Virus record (IMG/VR): IMGVR_UViG_3300046794_000317
Coordinates: 1 to 38,784 of that record
Length of the DNA stretch: 38,784 nucleotides
Strand: one strand, 5' to 3'
From: a virus
Below the pieces are notes generated by a model that saw only the letters and a list, made by a program, of their open reading frames with translations, was not told where the DNA came from and ran no database searches. This document shows, piece after piece, positions 1 through 6,551 of this stretch. A program made the position numbers and the translations under genes. The stretch's first letter is position 1. Each line of letters begins with the position of its first letter.

Positions 1-127
1 GGCGCCACAGATCGGCCTCGCGTGTGTGGCTGCGGTGCGGGCACTGGTCGACAGTCTTGCCGTCTTCGAATGCCCGCTGTCCTTCCAGGCGGGCCTGCTC
101 CTCGCGTTCGGCGATGATTACGTGCAG
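1..127. repeat. Left copy of 127-bp terminal direct repeat (circular overlap)
   Basis: Bases 1-127 are identical to 38658-38784. A gene interrupted at each end becomes a complete 60-codon frame when the two ends are joined through one copy, so the repeat is best read as an assembly overlap of a circular molecule. The exact length of 127 equals a common maximal assembly k-mer. A genuine short terminal redundancy is possible but less likely. Confidence 0.95.
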
Positions 128-133
128 TTGCAT
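1..133 (-). CDS. Rmf-like small protein, 5' part (gene continues at 38657)
   Basis: The ATG at 133-131 lies one base after the terL stop (TGA, 137-135), so the two genes are tightly coupled. Reading on from base 1 to base 38657 gives 60 residues ending at the TGA at 38610-38608. The middle of the protein (EGQRAFEDGK, then CPHR, then DLWRRGF) resembles the ribosome modulation factor/CrpP-type fold: a Gly-Ala-rich helix, a Cys-Pro turn, and a Trp-x-x-Gly helix. Family knowledge: Rmf dimerises and inactivates ribosomes, and small Rmf-like proteins are common in phages. A role in moderating host translation late in infection is inference. The family call rests on a short motif pattern only. Confidence 0.6.
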   Translation of the reverse strand, partial: MQLHVIIAEREEQARLEGQRAFEDGKTVDQCPHRSHTREADLWR

Positions 134-134
134 G

Positions 135-1619
135 TCAAATCCTTTCGCGGCCCAGCGCCTGAGACAGCTTCCACAGCTCGTCCAGCGAGGCCTGTTCGAA
201 GAACTTGGTCTCTTTCGGCTGGTCTGCCGGCGGCGGCTCGCGCCAGGCGATGGCCATCATCCGGAACGCGTCGGACAGGTGACTGCTCCAGTCATGCAGC
301 GGGGCGTCTCGGAACATTCGCTTCTCGGGGTCGTACTCGCGCCGGTAGGCCTCCAGCGCGGCGATGCCGGTGGCGCAGCCTTCCTCATCGATCCATGCCT
401 TCTTGAGCAGCGCTCGCGCGGCCTGAATACCATCCTGCAGGCTCAGGCTGGGCACGATGCGCACGCAGCCCCAGCCGAAGTGCGCGGCCAGCTGCTCCTG
501 AACGCTCTTGCCTTGGGCGGCGAACGTCTTGGCCTTGCCGTCGTGCGGCAGCCAGACCATGGCGTAGCGGTACGCCTTGCGGTGTGCGTGCGCGGGCAGC
601 TCCTCGCCGAAGCGGAAGCTGATCTTCCCGCCGATGATGTCCATTTCGCACTTGCGGCCAACCATGACGCCGACGAAGTGGTCCGGAGCCTCGCCGTGCG
701 CGGTGTAGCACTCCAGGATCCGGACCTCGCCTGCGATGACCTGGTAGAACCAGATGCTCGTATCGTCGCTGAAGCCGATGTCCCAGGCGGTATAGACCGG
801 GTAGTCGGGGTCGTGCGGTACCTTCGTGATGCGGTGCGCGCGGCGGGCGCCGGCCAGCTCCTTGCTGTAGTAGGCGCCCAGCACCGCGGCTTCGAAGGAG
901 CAGTGATATTCCTGCTGGAAGAAGGCGTCACCGGCGTCCTCGCCGAACAGCTCGATCTGCTCGGCTCGCTCCTGCTCCAGCTGCTCGGGCGTGAACACGC
1001 CGGTTTCGTCGGCGCTCGACACCTCGCCCCACCAGTCCTCGGACGTCTCGGCGGTCTTGAGCAGCTTGTACGCGTGGTTCTTGCCGCGTGGCGTGGTGAT
1101 GAACGCGGCCCAGCCGCCGTTCTCAAGCAGGATCGGACGCAGATACGCCCAGGCGGCCGGGTTGGCCAGCGCGAATTCGGAGAAGACAACACCCAGCGGC
1201 GGCGAGCCGACCAGGGAGTTGAAGTTGTCCGAGCCGATCACCTGCCACGTCGCCCCGTTGACGAAGCGGATCATCATCTCCTGCTCGCGCGTGCTGGCCC
1301 GAATCTCCATCGGGAAGGCTTCGTCGATCCGTCGCTTACCGGTGTGCGGGTTCACTGCCTCCCAGATCGCTTTGCGCGCCTGGTTGGCTTGCGGCAGCAT
1401 GTGCCAGTAGGTGGCCGGGCGCTTCATCGCGGCGACTGCCGCCCAGTGCAGGCAGATCTCGTCCTTGCCCCAGCGGCGGTGCGCGATCTCGACCGCGCGG
1501 GTGCCGCCGCGCTCCAGGTATGACCAGAATCCCATCTGGTACGGGCGCGGCTGCCAGTTATTCGGGATTCTGACCTTGCCCAAATTGCACAATCTCCACG
1601 ACGAGCGGGCCGCCGTCAC
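135..1619 (-). CDS. terL: Terminase large subunit (ATPase/nuclease)
   Basis: This is the DNA-packaging motor that docks on the portal, pumps DNA with ATP and cuts concatemers. The 494-residue frame has a Walker A-like HRRWGKDE at about residues 47-54, a Walker B-like VVFSE stretch near 150, and C-terminal acidic nuclease-like segments (AWDIGFSDD). The N-terminal IPNNWQPRPYQ block is typical of podovirus TerL proteins just after their start. The listed GTG at 1619 has no clear Shine-Dalgarno. A TTG at 1583, about 10 bases after a GGAG, fits the family better and would shorten the overlap with terS. It follows terS and precedes the Rmf-like gene and, across the circular join, the portal. Packaging type (cos or pac) cannot be told from the sequence. 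Confidence 0.93.
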   Translation of the reverse strand: MTAARSSWRLCNLGKVRIPNNWQPRPYQMGFWSYLERGGTRAVEIAHRRWGKDEICLHWAAVAAMKRPATYWHMLPQANQARKAIWEAVNPHTGKRRIDEAFPMEIRASTREQEMMIRFVNGATWQVIGSDNFNSLVGSPPLGVVFSEFALANPAAWAYLRPILLENGGWAAFITTPRGKNHAYKLLKTAETSEDWWGEVSSADETGVFTPEQLEQERAEQIELFGEDAGDAFFQQEYHCSFEAAVLGAYYSKELAGARRAHRITKVPHDPDYPVYTAWDIGFSDDTSIWFYQVIAGEVRILECYTAHGEAPDHFVGVMVGRKCEMDIIGGKISFRFGEELPAHAHRKAYRYAMVWLPHDGKAKTFAAQGKSVQEQLAAHFGWGCVRIVPSLSLQDGIQAARALLKKAWIDEEGCATGIAALEAYRREYDPEKRMFRDAPLHDWSSHLSDAFRMMAIAWREPPPADQPKETKFFEQASLDELWKLSQALGRERI

Positions 1620-1959
1620 CGCCGGTCAGCTCTTGGGTTACTTTCTTGCTGTACGTCTTCGGGCGCAGTAGCTGTGCGCGCTCCAGGCGGGCGTAGATTT
1701 GCAGCCGCGCCTTGGCAACTGCATCGCGGTCCACAGCGCACTTGTCGGCGATGCGCGCGCACTCGTCCACGTGAAACTCCAGCTGCATGTCCTTCGCGGC
1801 TTCGTACATCTCGCGGAATTCCTGGTGATCCGCCTTCCAGCGGAAAACCGTCGCCTTGCTCGGCATGCCCTTGATCGAGCAGATCTCGGCGATGCTCTTG
1901 TCGCCCTCGGCCACGGCCGCGCAGAACTTGGCGGCCAGCGCCTTCGTGTAGGTGGTCAT
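1558..1959 (-). CDS. terS: Terminase small subunit
   Basis: This is the DNA-recognition subunit that brings TerL to the packaging site. The 133-residue protein has an N-terminal helix-turn-helix (about residues 20-45, GMPSKATVFRWK) followed by a helical oligomerisation region and a short acidic/Gln-rich tail, the usual TerS plan and size. The ATG at 1959 lies directly downstream of a strong terminator hairpin (1969-2005), so its expression probably depends on antitermination. Its 3' end overlaps terL. Confidence 0.85.
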   Translation of the reverse strand: MTTYTKALAAKFCAAVAEGDKSIAEICSIKGMPSKATVFRWKADHQEFREMYEAAKDMQLEFHVDECARIADKCAVDRDAVAKARLQIYARLERAQLLRPKTYSKKVTQELTGGDGGPLVVEIVQFGQGQNPE

Positions 1960-1968
1960 GGCATTCGG

Positions 1969-2005
1969 AAAAAAGAACGGGCCCGGTCGTTAGGTACCGG
2001 GCCCG
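1969..2005 (-). terminator. Strong intrinsic terminator just upstream of terS
   Basis: A perfect 10-bp stem (1978-1987 with 1996-2005, CGGGCCCGGT/ACCGGGCCCG) is followed, in the leftward direction, by a U-rich tail from the A-run at 1969-1977. It lies 10 bp before the terS ATG. A second smaller hairpin (2010-2015/2025-2030) stands next to it. Confidence 0.8.
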
Positions 2006-2046
2006 CAAAGCCCCGATCGATCAGCGGGGCAGGAGACAAGGGTGGT

Positions 2047-2136
2047 TCAGGCGCGCATCGCGGCGCGCGTGTGCTCGAGCTGGAGCAAGACGCGCACCCA
2101 GCGGCGCTCGTCGTCGTGGGTCAGCTGGAAGTGCAT
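2047..2136 (-). CDS. Very small protein, 29 aa, function unknown
   Basis: An ATG at 2136 is preceded by GAGGAG at a normal distance and opens a 29-codon frame of basic, probably helical character (starting MHFQLTHDDERRW). It overlaps the 3' end of the upstream 65-aa gene by 16 bases, as expected for translational coupling. No family is recognised. The only support is the ribosome binding site and the gap-filling position between the 65-aa gene and the terS terminator. Confidence 0.5.
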   Translation of the reverse strand: MHFQLTHDDERRWVRVLLQLEHTRAAMRA

Positions 2137-2318
2137 GTGCGCTCCTCGAGGAAGGTATCAAGCAGGCATTGCTGCACTGTGCTCAATGGGTATCCAAGCC
2201 GCTGCTTTGCGTCGAGCCAGCAGACGGCGTAGACGTCGTCCGTCACGCGCTGGGCGCCGGGTTCGATCCGCGGGCTCAGCACAGTGCGGCCGTCGCAGAT
2301 CTGTTCGAAGAACCGCAT
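2121..2318 (-). CDS. Hypothetical late protein, 65 aa
   Basis: A small soluble protein of mixed composition (starting MRFFEQICDGRTV) whose ATG is 3 bases after the stop of the upstream secreted-protein gene. Its own ribosome binding site is poor, so it probably relies on coupling. It is the second gene of the late operon, before terS. No domain is recognised. Confidence 0.6.
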   Translation of the reverse strand: MRFFEQICDGRTVLSPRIEPGAQRVTDDVYAVCWLDAKQRLGYPLSTVQQCLLDTFLEERTCTSS

Positions 2319-2323
2319 GGTGA

Positions 2324-2584
2324 TCAGCGGTGGTGCCGGCGGTTGCGGGCGATGCCGCGCTTCTTCGCCGAGGCGCGCTTCTGCTGCGCGGCAGTGATTC
2401 CGGCGCTCTTGCGACCGTACAGGCCCAGGCTGCGGCGGCCACCCGAGGCGACGCGCTTGCCGGCTCCTACCGGGCGCGGCGCGGCACTGGTCATCGCGGG
2501 CTGAGCCATCACGGCAGGCATCGAGCCAGCACCGAGGATGGCAAGGGTGGCGAGCAGGGCAGAGCGGCGAAGTGAACTGAGCAT
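2324..2584 (-). CDS. Small secreted basic protein, first gene of the late operon
   Basis: The ATG at 2584 has a good AGGAG. The first 28 residues form a classical signal peptide (RR, hydrophobic ALLATLAILGAG, then AVMAQ). The mature part of about 58 residues is very rich in Arg, Lys, Gly and Ala and ends in a basic RNRRHHR. The gene begins directly after the late terminator (2609-2642), so it is the first product after Q readthrough. An export signal on a phage protein that does not look like a lysis factor is uncommon. A periplasmic or cell-surface role during infection or lysogeny is a guess; no family is recognised. Confidence 0.75.
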   Translation of the reverse strand: MLSSLRRSALLATLAILGAGSMPAVMAQPAMTSAAPRPVGAGKRVASGGRRSLGLYGRKSAGITAAQQKRASAKKRGIARNRRHHR

Positions 2585-2608
2585 GGGATTCTCCTGGGAG
2601 CGGAAAGC

Positions 2609-2642
2609 AAAAAGCCCCGCGTCATCGCTGACTGCGGGGCTT
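2609..2642 (-). terminator. Leader terminator of the late operon (tR'-like)
   Basis: In the leftward direction a 7-bp GC stem (2634-2640 with 2614-2620, extended by A-T pairs) is followed by five U. It lies about 75-110 bases downstream of the late promoter and before the first late gene, the layout of lambda pR'-tR', where transcription stops until Q modifies RNA polymerase. Confidence 0.8.
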
Positions 2643-2724
2643 CGGATCCTTCCGGACGCGACTCCGGCTCCCATCAGGGAACCGGATACGCATCTTGAAA
2701 GATGGAAATAAGTTGTAGGTACGA

Positions 2725-2753
2725 AATTTACTGCTGAGATTGCGGGCTGTCAA
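2725..2753 (-). promoter_or_regulatory. Late promoter, leftward
   Basis: TTGACA (2753-2748, minus strand), a 17-bp spacer, then TAAATT (2730-2725). It is in the only sizeable gap of the leftward region, directly after the Q-like gene, and is followed by the terminator at 2609-2642. It is AT-rich against a GC-rich background. Confidence 0.75.
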
Positions 2754-2763
2754 CAAATTTCGT

Positions 2764-3144
2764 TCAGGAACTATGAAATGTGTTGCACGGCTCCACTTCC
2801 TTGGCGATCGCGTCTTGCGCATCACGGAAGGCTTTCACGAAGACGGTCGCCGGCTTGTGGGCAATCCGCATGTTGCGGCAAACCTCGCCCGGGTGGGCCT
2901 GCTTGATGTAGCACCACCAGAGCAGCATGCGGTGCCTGGTCTCGATCTTGCGCATGCCGCGCTCGATCAGCTCGGCGTCGTCCTCGTCCAGCTTGCGGCG
3001 CTCGGGCGACGACCTGTCGCCCTCGGCTTCACGCCGCAGCTGTTCGCAGAACGCAGCCGTAGGGCTGAGCCCCGGACGTGGGTTGTCGTGGTAGACGCGC
3101 GCCCAGTTCTCCAGGCGCGAGCCGATATCGCGGCGTTCGCTCAA
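2764..3144 (-). CDS. Probable Q-like late antitermination protein
   Basis: The 126-residue protein is Arg/Glu-rich and helical. A middle segment has RHRMLLWWCYI, the pattern of phage antiterminator Q/DUF1133-type proteins in which a Leu-Leu-x-x-Tyr helix precedes a C-terminal helix-turn-helix-like region. The preferred start is the TTG at 3144-3142, which overlaps the stop of the upstream membrane-protein gene (TTGA) and has GGAGG at a normal distance. The identification rests mainly on position: it is the last gene of the early operon, next to a strong promoter followed by a terminator. Sequence similarity alone would be weak; another small DNA-binding regulator is the alternative. Confidence 0.6.
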   Translation of the reverse strand: MSERRDIGSRLENWARVYHDNPRPGLSPTAAFCEQLRREAEGDRSSPERRKLDEDDAELIERGMRKIETRHRMLLWWCYIKQAHPGEVCRNMRIAHKPATVFVKAFRDAQDAIAKEVEPCNTFHSS

Positions 3145-3290
3145 GGCGCGACCTCCTCCAGCACCTGGTCGACCGGCGCCGCCGGCAGCACCTGCTGCAC
3201 GCCGAGCCGGATCATGGCCGCGACCTTGAAGCCGAAAGAGAAGCCGCCAAGGAAGCCCAGGGCAAAGCAGGCGAGGGCGGCGGGGATCAC
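3141..3290 (-). CDS. Small single-helix membrane protein, 49 aa
   Basis: The GTG at 3290 overlaps the stop of the RuvC-like gene (GTGA) and is preceded by GGAGG. A single strongly hydrophobic segment (residues 2-26, Gly/Phe/Ala-rich) is followed by a short soluble tail that ends in acidic residues. It is coupled at both ends to its neighbours, which supports a real gene. Function unknown. Confidence 0.6.
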   Translation of the reverse strand: MIPAALACFALGFLGGFSFGFKVAAMIRLGVQQVLPAAPVDQVLEEVAP

Positions 3291-3757
3291 GCGGCCTCCG
3301 GCAGCTGCTCGAGCGAGCGGGCCAGCGACAGGATTGCCAGCGCATCCGCCTCGTTGTTGTCCTTCGGCCGGAAGCCCTTGGCGCGCGCCGTCTCGCACAT
3401 GGCCGCCTTGTCCGCGTTGCCCTTGCCGGTCCAGTGCTTCTTCACGACGCCGACGCCCACCGGGCGCAGCGGCACGTTGTTCGCCGCGCACCACATCTCC
3501 AGGCAGGCCAGGAAGCCGCCGTACACGTGCGCCGCCAGCGTGCCGGCGTGGTTCTTCACGTCCTCGTAGTAGACCGCGTGGATCTCGCCGGCCTGCAGGC
3601 GCTGCTCGGCCAGGAAGGCGCGGAACTTCAGCCAGCGCTGGCCGGCCGCTTCCATGCGGCGCGGCGCGAACGACTCGCTGCCGCTGACGACCGTGCCGGC
3701 GCGCGAGCTGCGCGCCCAGCCGGTGGTGGTGCCGATGTCGATGGCGAGGATGTTCAT
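3287..3757 (-). CDS. RuvC-like Holliday-junction resolvase/nuclease
   Basis: A 156-residue RNase H-fold endonuclease of the RuvC type, which would resolve branched DNA made by recombination-dependent replication before packaging. The expected acidic residues are visible: Asp7 in AIDIGTTTGWA, Glu65 in VYYEDV, and Glu136/Asp138 in the C-terminal NNEADALAI. The length is close to cellular RuvC. The ATG at 3757 overlaps the upstream stop (ATGA). It sits between replication genes and the Q-like gene, the position of rap/rus-type nucleases in lambdoid phages. Confidence 0.87.
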   Translation of the reverse strand: MNILAIDIGTTTGWARSSRAGTVVSGSESFAPRRMEAAGQRWLKFRAFLAEQRLQAGEIHAVYYEDVKNHAGTLAAHVYGGFLACLEMWCAANNVPLRPVGVGVVKKHWTGKGNADKAAMCETARAKGFRPKDNNEADALAILSLARSLEQLPEAA

Positions 3758-3945
3758 GGGCGGTTCTCCGGCTTCGATGCGTCGGTGACGTTGCGCAGCA
3801 CGTCCCGCAGTGCGGTGGCGGTGTAGGGTTCGCGGCGGTCGACGCACGCACCGCCCATCGTGATCACGTCAGCGACCAGTGAGACTGGCGTCGTGACAAC
3901 CAGGCCGACTGCGGCCTTTCCCAAGCTTCCCAGTGCTTTCAGCAT
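3754..3945 (-). CDS. Small phage protein with hydrophobic N-terminus, 63 aa
   Basis: The ATG at 3945 follows a GGGAGAA site. The N-terminal half is moderately hydrophobic (AAVGLVVTTPVSLVADVITM) and the rest is charged. Short proteins with this VSLVADV/TMGG pattern recur in temperate phages, but no function is known to me. It is coupled by ATGA to the RuvC-like gene. Confidence 0.7.
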   Translation of the reverse strand: MLKALGSLGKAAVGLVVTTPVSLVADVITMGGACVDRREPYTATALRDVLRNVTDASKPENRP

Positions 3946-3973
3946 TTCAGGTTCTCCCGTGTCGTTGTTGTAG

Positions 3974-3994
3974 CCGCCCGGGCTGGCCGGGCGG
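3974..3994 (-). other. GC hairpin between two early genes
   Basis: An 8-bp perfect stem (CCGCCCGG/CCGGGCGG, 3974-3981 with 3987-3994) with a 5-base loop lies in the 58-bp gap between the 119-aa and 63-aa genes. There is no U-tract in either direction, so it is more likely an mRNA processing or stability element than a terminator. Confidence 0.35.
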
Positions 3995-4003
3995 GTGGCG
4001 GCG

Positions 4004-4363
4004 TCAGATGCAAAGGCGGTCGCGCGCGCTGCTCAGCTGATGGATCAGGCGCTCAACGCGCTCTGCAGCCTGGTCGAGCATGTCAACCAGCATGCATTCG
4101 CTGGGCGCGCGGGTGGACGCGTTGCCAGCAGTCGAGTCCGGGCGCGAGACCGGGCCCAGACGGTCACCCAGCAAGTCAGCCTCCACCTGGAGCTGGCCGA
4201 GCCGTTCGAAGAGGCGTTGTCCCGATACTTCGACGGGCGGCTTGTCGCGCTGAGGCATCTGGCGGAGGGTTTCGTTTTGCGTGTTGACGCCCTGGTTGAT
4301 CCGGGCGGCGCCGATCAGGCTGTCGGCGGCCATCTTCTGCTGCAGTTCGCTGGGGTAGTTCAT
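4004..4363 (-). CDS. Hypothetical early protein, 119 aa
   Basis: The ATG at 4363 has an excellent GAAGGAG. The protein is soluble and mostly helical: an N-terminal Gln/Lys-rich part (SELQQKMAADSL), a variable middle, and a C-terminal amphipathic helix (LDQAAERVERLIHQL) likely to form a coiled coil. It lies in the replication operon between a 50-aa protein and the 63-aa protein. No family recognised. Confidence 0.7.
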   Translation of the reverse strand: MNYPSELQQKMAADSLIGAARINQGVNTQNETLRQMPQRDKPPVEVSGQRLFERLGQLQVEADLLGDRLGPVSRPDSTAGNASTRAPSECMLVDMLDQAAERVERLIHQLSSARDRLCI

Positions 4364-4406
4364 GCTTTGCTCCTTCGGGGTTGGTGCGCTCGCGCGCGAA
4401 ATGGTC

Positions 4407-4559
4407 TCAGGCCTGCTGCTGCTCAGCCTCACGGGTCATGCTCCGCAACAGCAGCAGGTCCAGCTGGATCCGCAGCTCAGCGGCCCGCTGTGCATGCGCT
4501 TCGATGAGGGCGGCCTCCTGCTTGGTGTGCTGCTGGGCGTCGAGGTGTTTGTTCGTCAT
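4407..4559 (-). CDS. Small helical protein, 50 aa
   Basis: The ATG at 4559 follows GGAG and is 11 bases after the stop of the P-like gene. The product is a single predicted amphipathic helix rich in Ala, Gln, Glu and Leu, with a leucine run (LDLLLLR). Such a protein could be a coiled-coil partner of the helicase loader, but that is only position-based inference. Confidence 0.6.
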   Translation of the reverse strand: MTNKHLDAQQHTKQEAALIEAHAQRAAELRIQLDLLLLRSMTREAEQQQA

Positions 4560-4570
4560 CGCGGTCTCCG

Positions 4571-5374
4571 TCAGGCCGGCAGCACAAAGCCGGTCTCTCG
4601 CAGTGCGCCGAAGCGTGCGAGCGGCTCGTCCGGCATCGCCAGTGCCTCCCGTGCCATCTGCACCTGGGTCGGCGTCAGCTTCTCGCCAGCGTCGGCGCGT
4701 GCCAGCAGGTTCCGGGCCCAGGCCTTCGGGTCGGTGCTGGCAGGGCGGTTCACGACGTTGCGGACCAGGTTCTCGATCGCCTGCTTTGCCGCGGCGTTCG
4801 ACGTGGTCGACTTGCCGGGGGCAGTCAGCTGCAGGTGAGGCTTCGGGATCTCGTCCCAGGTGGCTTTCGCCAGCTGCTGCTGGAGCGACTGTTCCCAGCG
4901 GGCCTTGACCTGGCTGTAGCTCTGCTCGCGCAGCTCCACGGCGATAGGCATGGCGGCCCAGTAAATCGCTGGGTGGGACCATTCGCCGTGTTCGCCGTTG
5001 ACGCGGGCCTGCACGCCGTTCACGGCCTCGTAGTACGCCTTGAGCGGGTCCAGCGATGGCCGGCAGGCCTGCACGAATTCGGCGCACGATGGCGGCCAGG
5101 CGAAGCGGCGGCGGCATTCGCGCAGCCCGACCTTGACGTCGGCCGGCGTGATGCCTTCCTCTTCGAACGCCTCGACCCAGCTCTCGGCCCAGTTGTCGAT
5201 CGCCTGCTGGTTCGGGAAGTTGCTGCGCCACTTGTGCGGGTAGGCGCCGTCCAGACGGTTGAACAGGTGATCGATGCAGGAGATGCCGAGGCTCGGCACC
5301 GGATCGAACCACTGCGAGAACGGGCGCGTGGTCGGCGACGAAGGCAGCTCGGGAATTTCGGCGAGGTTGGTCAT
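4571..5374 (-). CDS. Replication protein P-like helicase loader
   Basis: A 267-residue protein that would recruit the host DnaB helicase to the phage origin. Residues about 33-105 carry the lambda P-type block: a basic Trp-Arg segment before FPNQQAIDNW, then the VEAFEEEGIT helix, an Arg-rich helix (LRECRRRFAWPP) and EFVQACRP. The C-terminal half is Gln/Ala-rich and helical. The ATG overlaps the stop of the initiator-like gene by 4 bases. Order (initiator with internal origin, then P) is that of lambda O-P. Confidence 0.85.
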   Translation of the reverse strand: MTNLAEIPELPSSPTTRPFSQWFDPVPSLGISCIDHLFNRLDGAYPHKWRSNFPNQQAIDNWAESWVEAFEEEGITPADVKVGLRECRRRFAWPPSCAEFVQACRPSLDPLKAYYEAVNGVQARVNGEHGEWSHPAIYWAAMPIAVELREQSYSQVKARWEQSLQQQLAKATWDEIPKPHLQLTAPGKSTTSNAAAKQAIENLVRNVVNRPASTDPKAWARNLLARADAGEKLTPTQVQMAREALAMPDEPLARFGALRETGFVLPA

Positions 5375-6363
5375 GACGTGATCCGGTTGCGGTTGACGTG
5401 GGCGACGGGGTCAAACTTCTCGGGGCGGCCAGGATGCGCGGCATGCGGGGGTGTTGGCGGTGCGGCCAGAATCTGCACGACGATGGGCTCGAGGTAGGCG
5501 ATCGACACGTCGCCACCGCGGCCCTGGCGCTCGAGCGTGGCCTTGGCCTTCACGATGGCCGCGTTCAGCACGAGGTCGGTGACGCGCTCGTTCTGCGCCC
5601 AGGTGCAGGCCACGGTCGGATGCATGCCGTCAGCAGCAATGCCCTGGGCGCGCAGCAGCATGGCGATCTGCGTGTGGCGTTCCAGCTTCGGTTTCTGGCT
5701 CGGATGCTCCCGGTCGTCATCGGGCGCGGTAGTTGAAGGCTGAGCAGAGAGAGATGTTTTTAATTCTCCCTGTCCCTGTCCTTCTCCCTGTCCTTCTCCT
5801 TCTCCCTTAAGAGCGTTTTCCGTCGGATTTCCGACGGCTGTCTCAGGGTTTCCGGCGGAATCGCCTGCGCTTTCCAGCGGAATTTCTTTCGGTTCCTCTG
5901 GAAGAATGTCGGAAGTGGTGCCCGGTTCCGGCGGAAGCGGAAGCAACGGACGCCCTTCGGCCTCGCGCTGTTTGTTCGCTTTCCGGATGCGGTCACACTC
6001 TTTCTTCCACTGGTGGTGCAGCTTCGCCTTCCAGCTTTCCAGCGCTTTCTCGGCGACCACCGGGTGATAGAGGCGGCCGTCGGCGCACTTGATCCAGCCG
6101 TGCAGCGCGCCTTCGCGGACGTTCGCCCACTCCTTGACCACGCGGCCATAGCCGGCGGCCTTGGCGAGGAAGCGATCATCGTCAGGAAGGGATGCGGCGG
6201 GCACCTGATGCCAGGCGGCGCTCCAGAGAAGCACCGCGGCCCAGCATGCCTCGGGAGATTCGTACGCGGCCATGTCGCTGTCACGCAGGCGGGCGACGTC
6301 GAGCGGCATGAAGGCGAAGTCCTGCAGATTGCAGTCTGGTGGGGTGAGCGGGGCGGTCGTCAT
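5371..6363 (-). CDS. DUF1376-type replication initiator-like protein
   Basis: This gene occupies the lambda O position. Residues about 12-130 have the DUF1376/YdaU pattern (FAFMPLDVARLRDSD, then ACWAAVLLWSAAWHQVPAASL), a winged-helix-like domain common in phage replication proteins. Residues 140-215 form a low-complexity linker with a Gly-Glu/Gly-Gln repeat. The C-terminal domain (from about 225) is helical and resembles DnaT-type ssDNA-interacting tails. The ATG at 6363 is chosen over an upstream in-frame ATG because it overlaps the preceding stop (ATGA). The linker DNA contains the iterons described separately. The initiator role is inferred from domain, order and iterons. Confidence 0.8.
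   Translation of the reverse strand: MTTAPLTPPDCNLQDFAFMPLDVARLRDSDMAAYESPEACWAAVLLWSAAWHQVPAASLPDDDRFLAKAAGYGRVVKEWANVREGALHGWIKCADGRLYHPVVAEKALESWKAKLHHQWKKECDRIRKANKQREAEGRPLLPLPPEPGTTSDILPEEPKEIPLESAGDSAGNPETAVGNPTENALKGEGEGQGEGQGQGELKTSLSAQPSTTAPDDDREHPSQKPKLERHTQIAMLLRAQGIAADGMHPTVACTWAQNERVTDLVLNAAIVKAKATLERQGRGGDVSIAYLEPIVVQILAAPPTPPHAAHPGRPEKFDPVAHVNRNRITS
5761..5946. other. Probable replication origin: iteron array plus strand-biased tract
   Basis: Within the initiator-like gene, short palindromic elements of the form TTCCGNCGGAA start at 5817, 5828, 5849, 5871, 5893 (weaker), and 5936. Their spacing is 11, 21, 22, 22 and 43 bp, so all are on one helical face. On one side (5762-5809) is a pure-pyrimidine-like tract on the plus strand built of TCCCTG/TCCTTC units. 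Iterons inside an O-like gene next to a strand-asymmetric tract is the lambda ori design. The ori function is inferred. Confidence 0.6.
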
Positions 6364-6551
6364 GGCGGGCATGCCTCCGCCAGCTGCTGGCCAGCCTTCT
6401 CAGCCTCGCACAGGTCCCACTCGTGCTGCCAGGTGGAAATCACCGCCGTGCAGAACCAGTTGAAGCCGTGCTGGTCACGGCCGGCGCCGTGTGCGTGTGC
6501 AGCGCGGGCCTTCTCTCGGATCATTTCGCGGGAGACGATGGAGGTGTCCAT
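6360..6551 (-). CDS. Hypothetical early protein, 63 aa
   Basis: The ATG at 6551 overlaps the stop of the preceding gene and its own stop overlaps the initiator start (ATGA both times). The product begins MDTSIVSREMIREKARA and has a central Trp/Cys-containing helix (NWFCTAVISTWQHEW). Short proteins of this kind occur upstream of phage replication genes; function unknown. Confidence 0.65.
   Translation of the reverse strand: MDTSIVSREMIREKARAAHAHGAGRDQHGFNWFCTAVISTWQHEWDLCEAEKAGQQLAEACPP

Noticed and set aside
24-1523. A 499-codon rightward frame opposite terL
   Set aside because: It is the complement of terL, Arg/Val/Leu-rich without protein-family features, and arises from high GC. terL has clear motifs.
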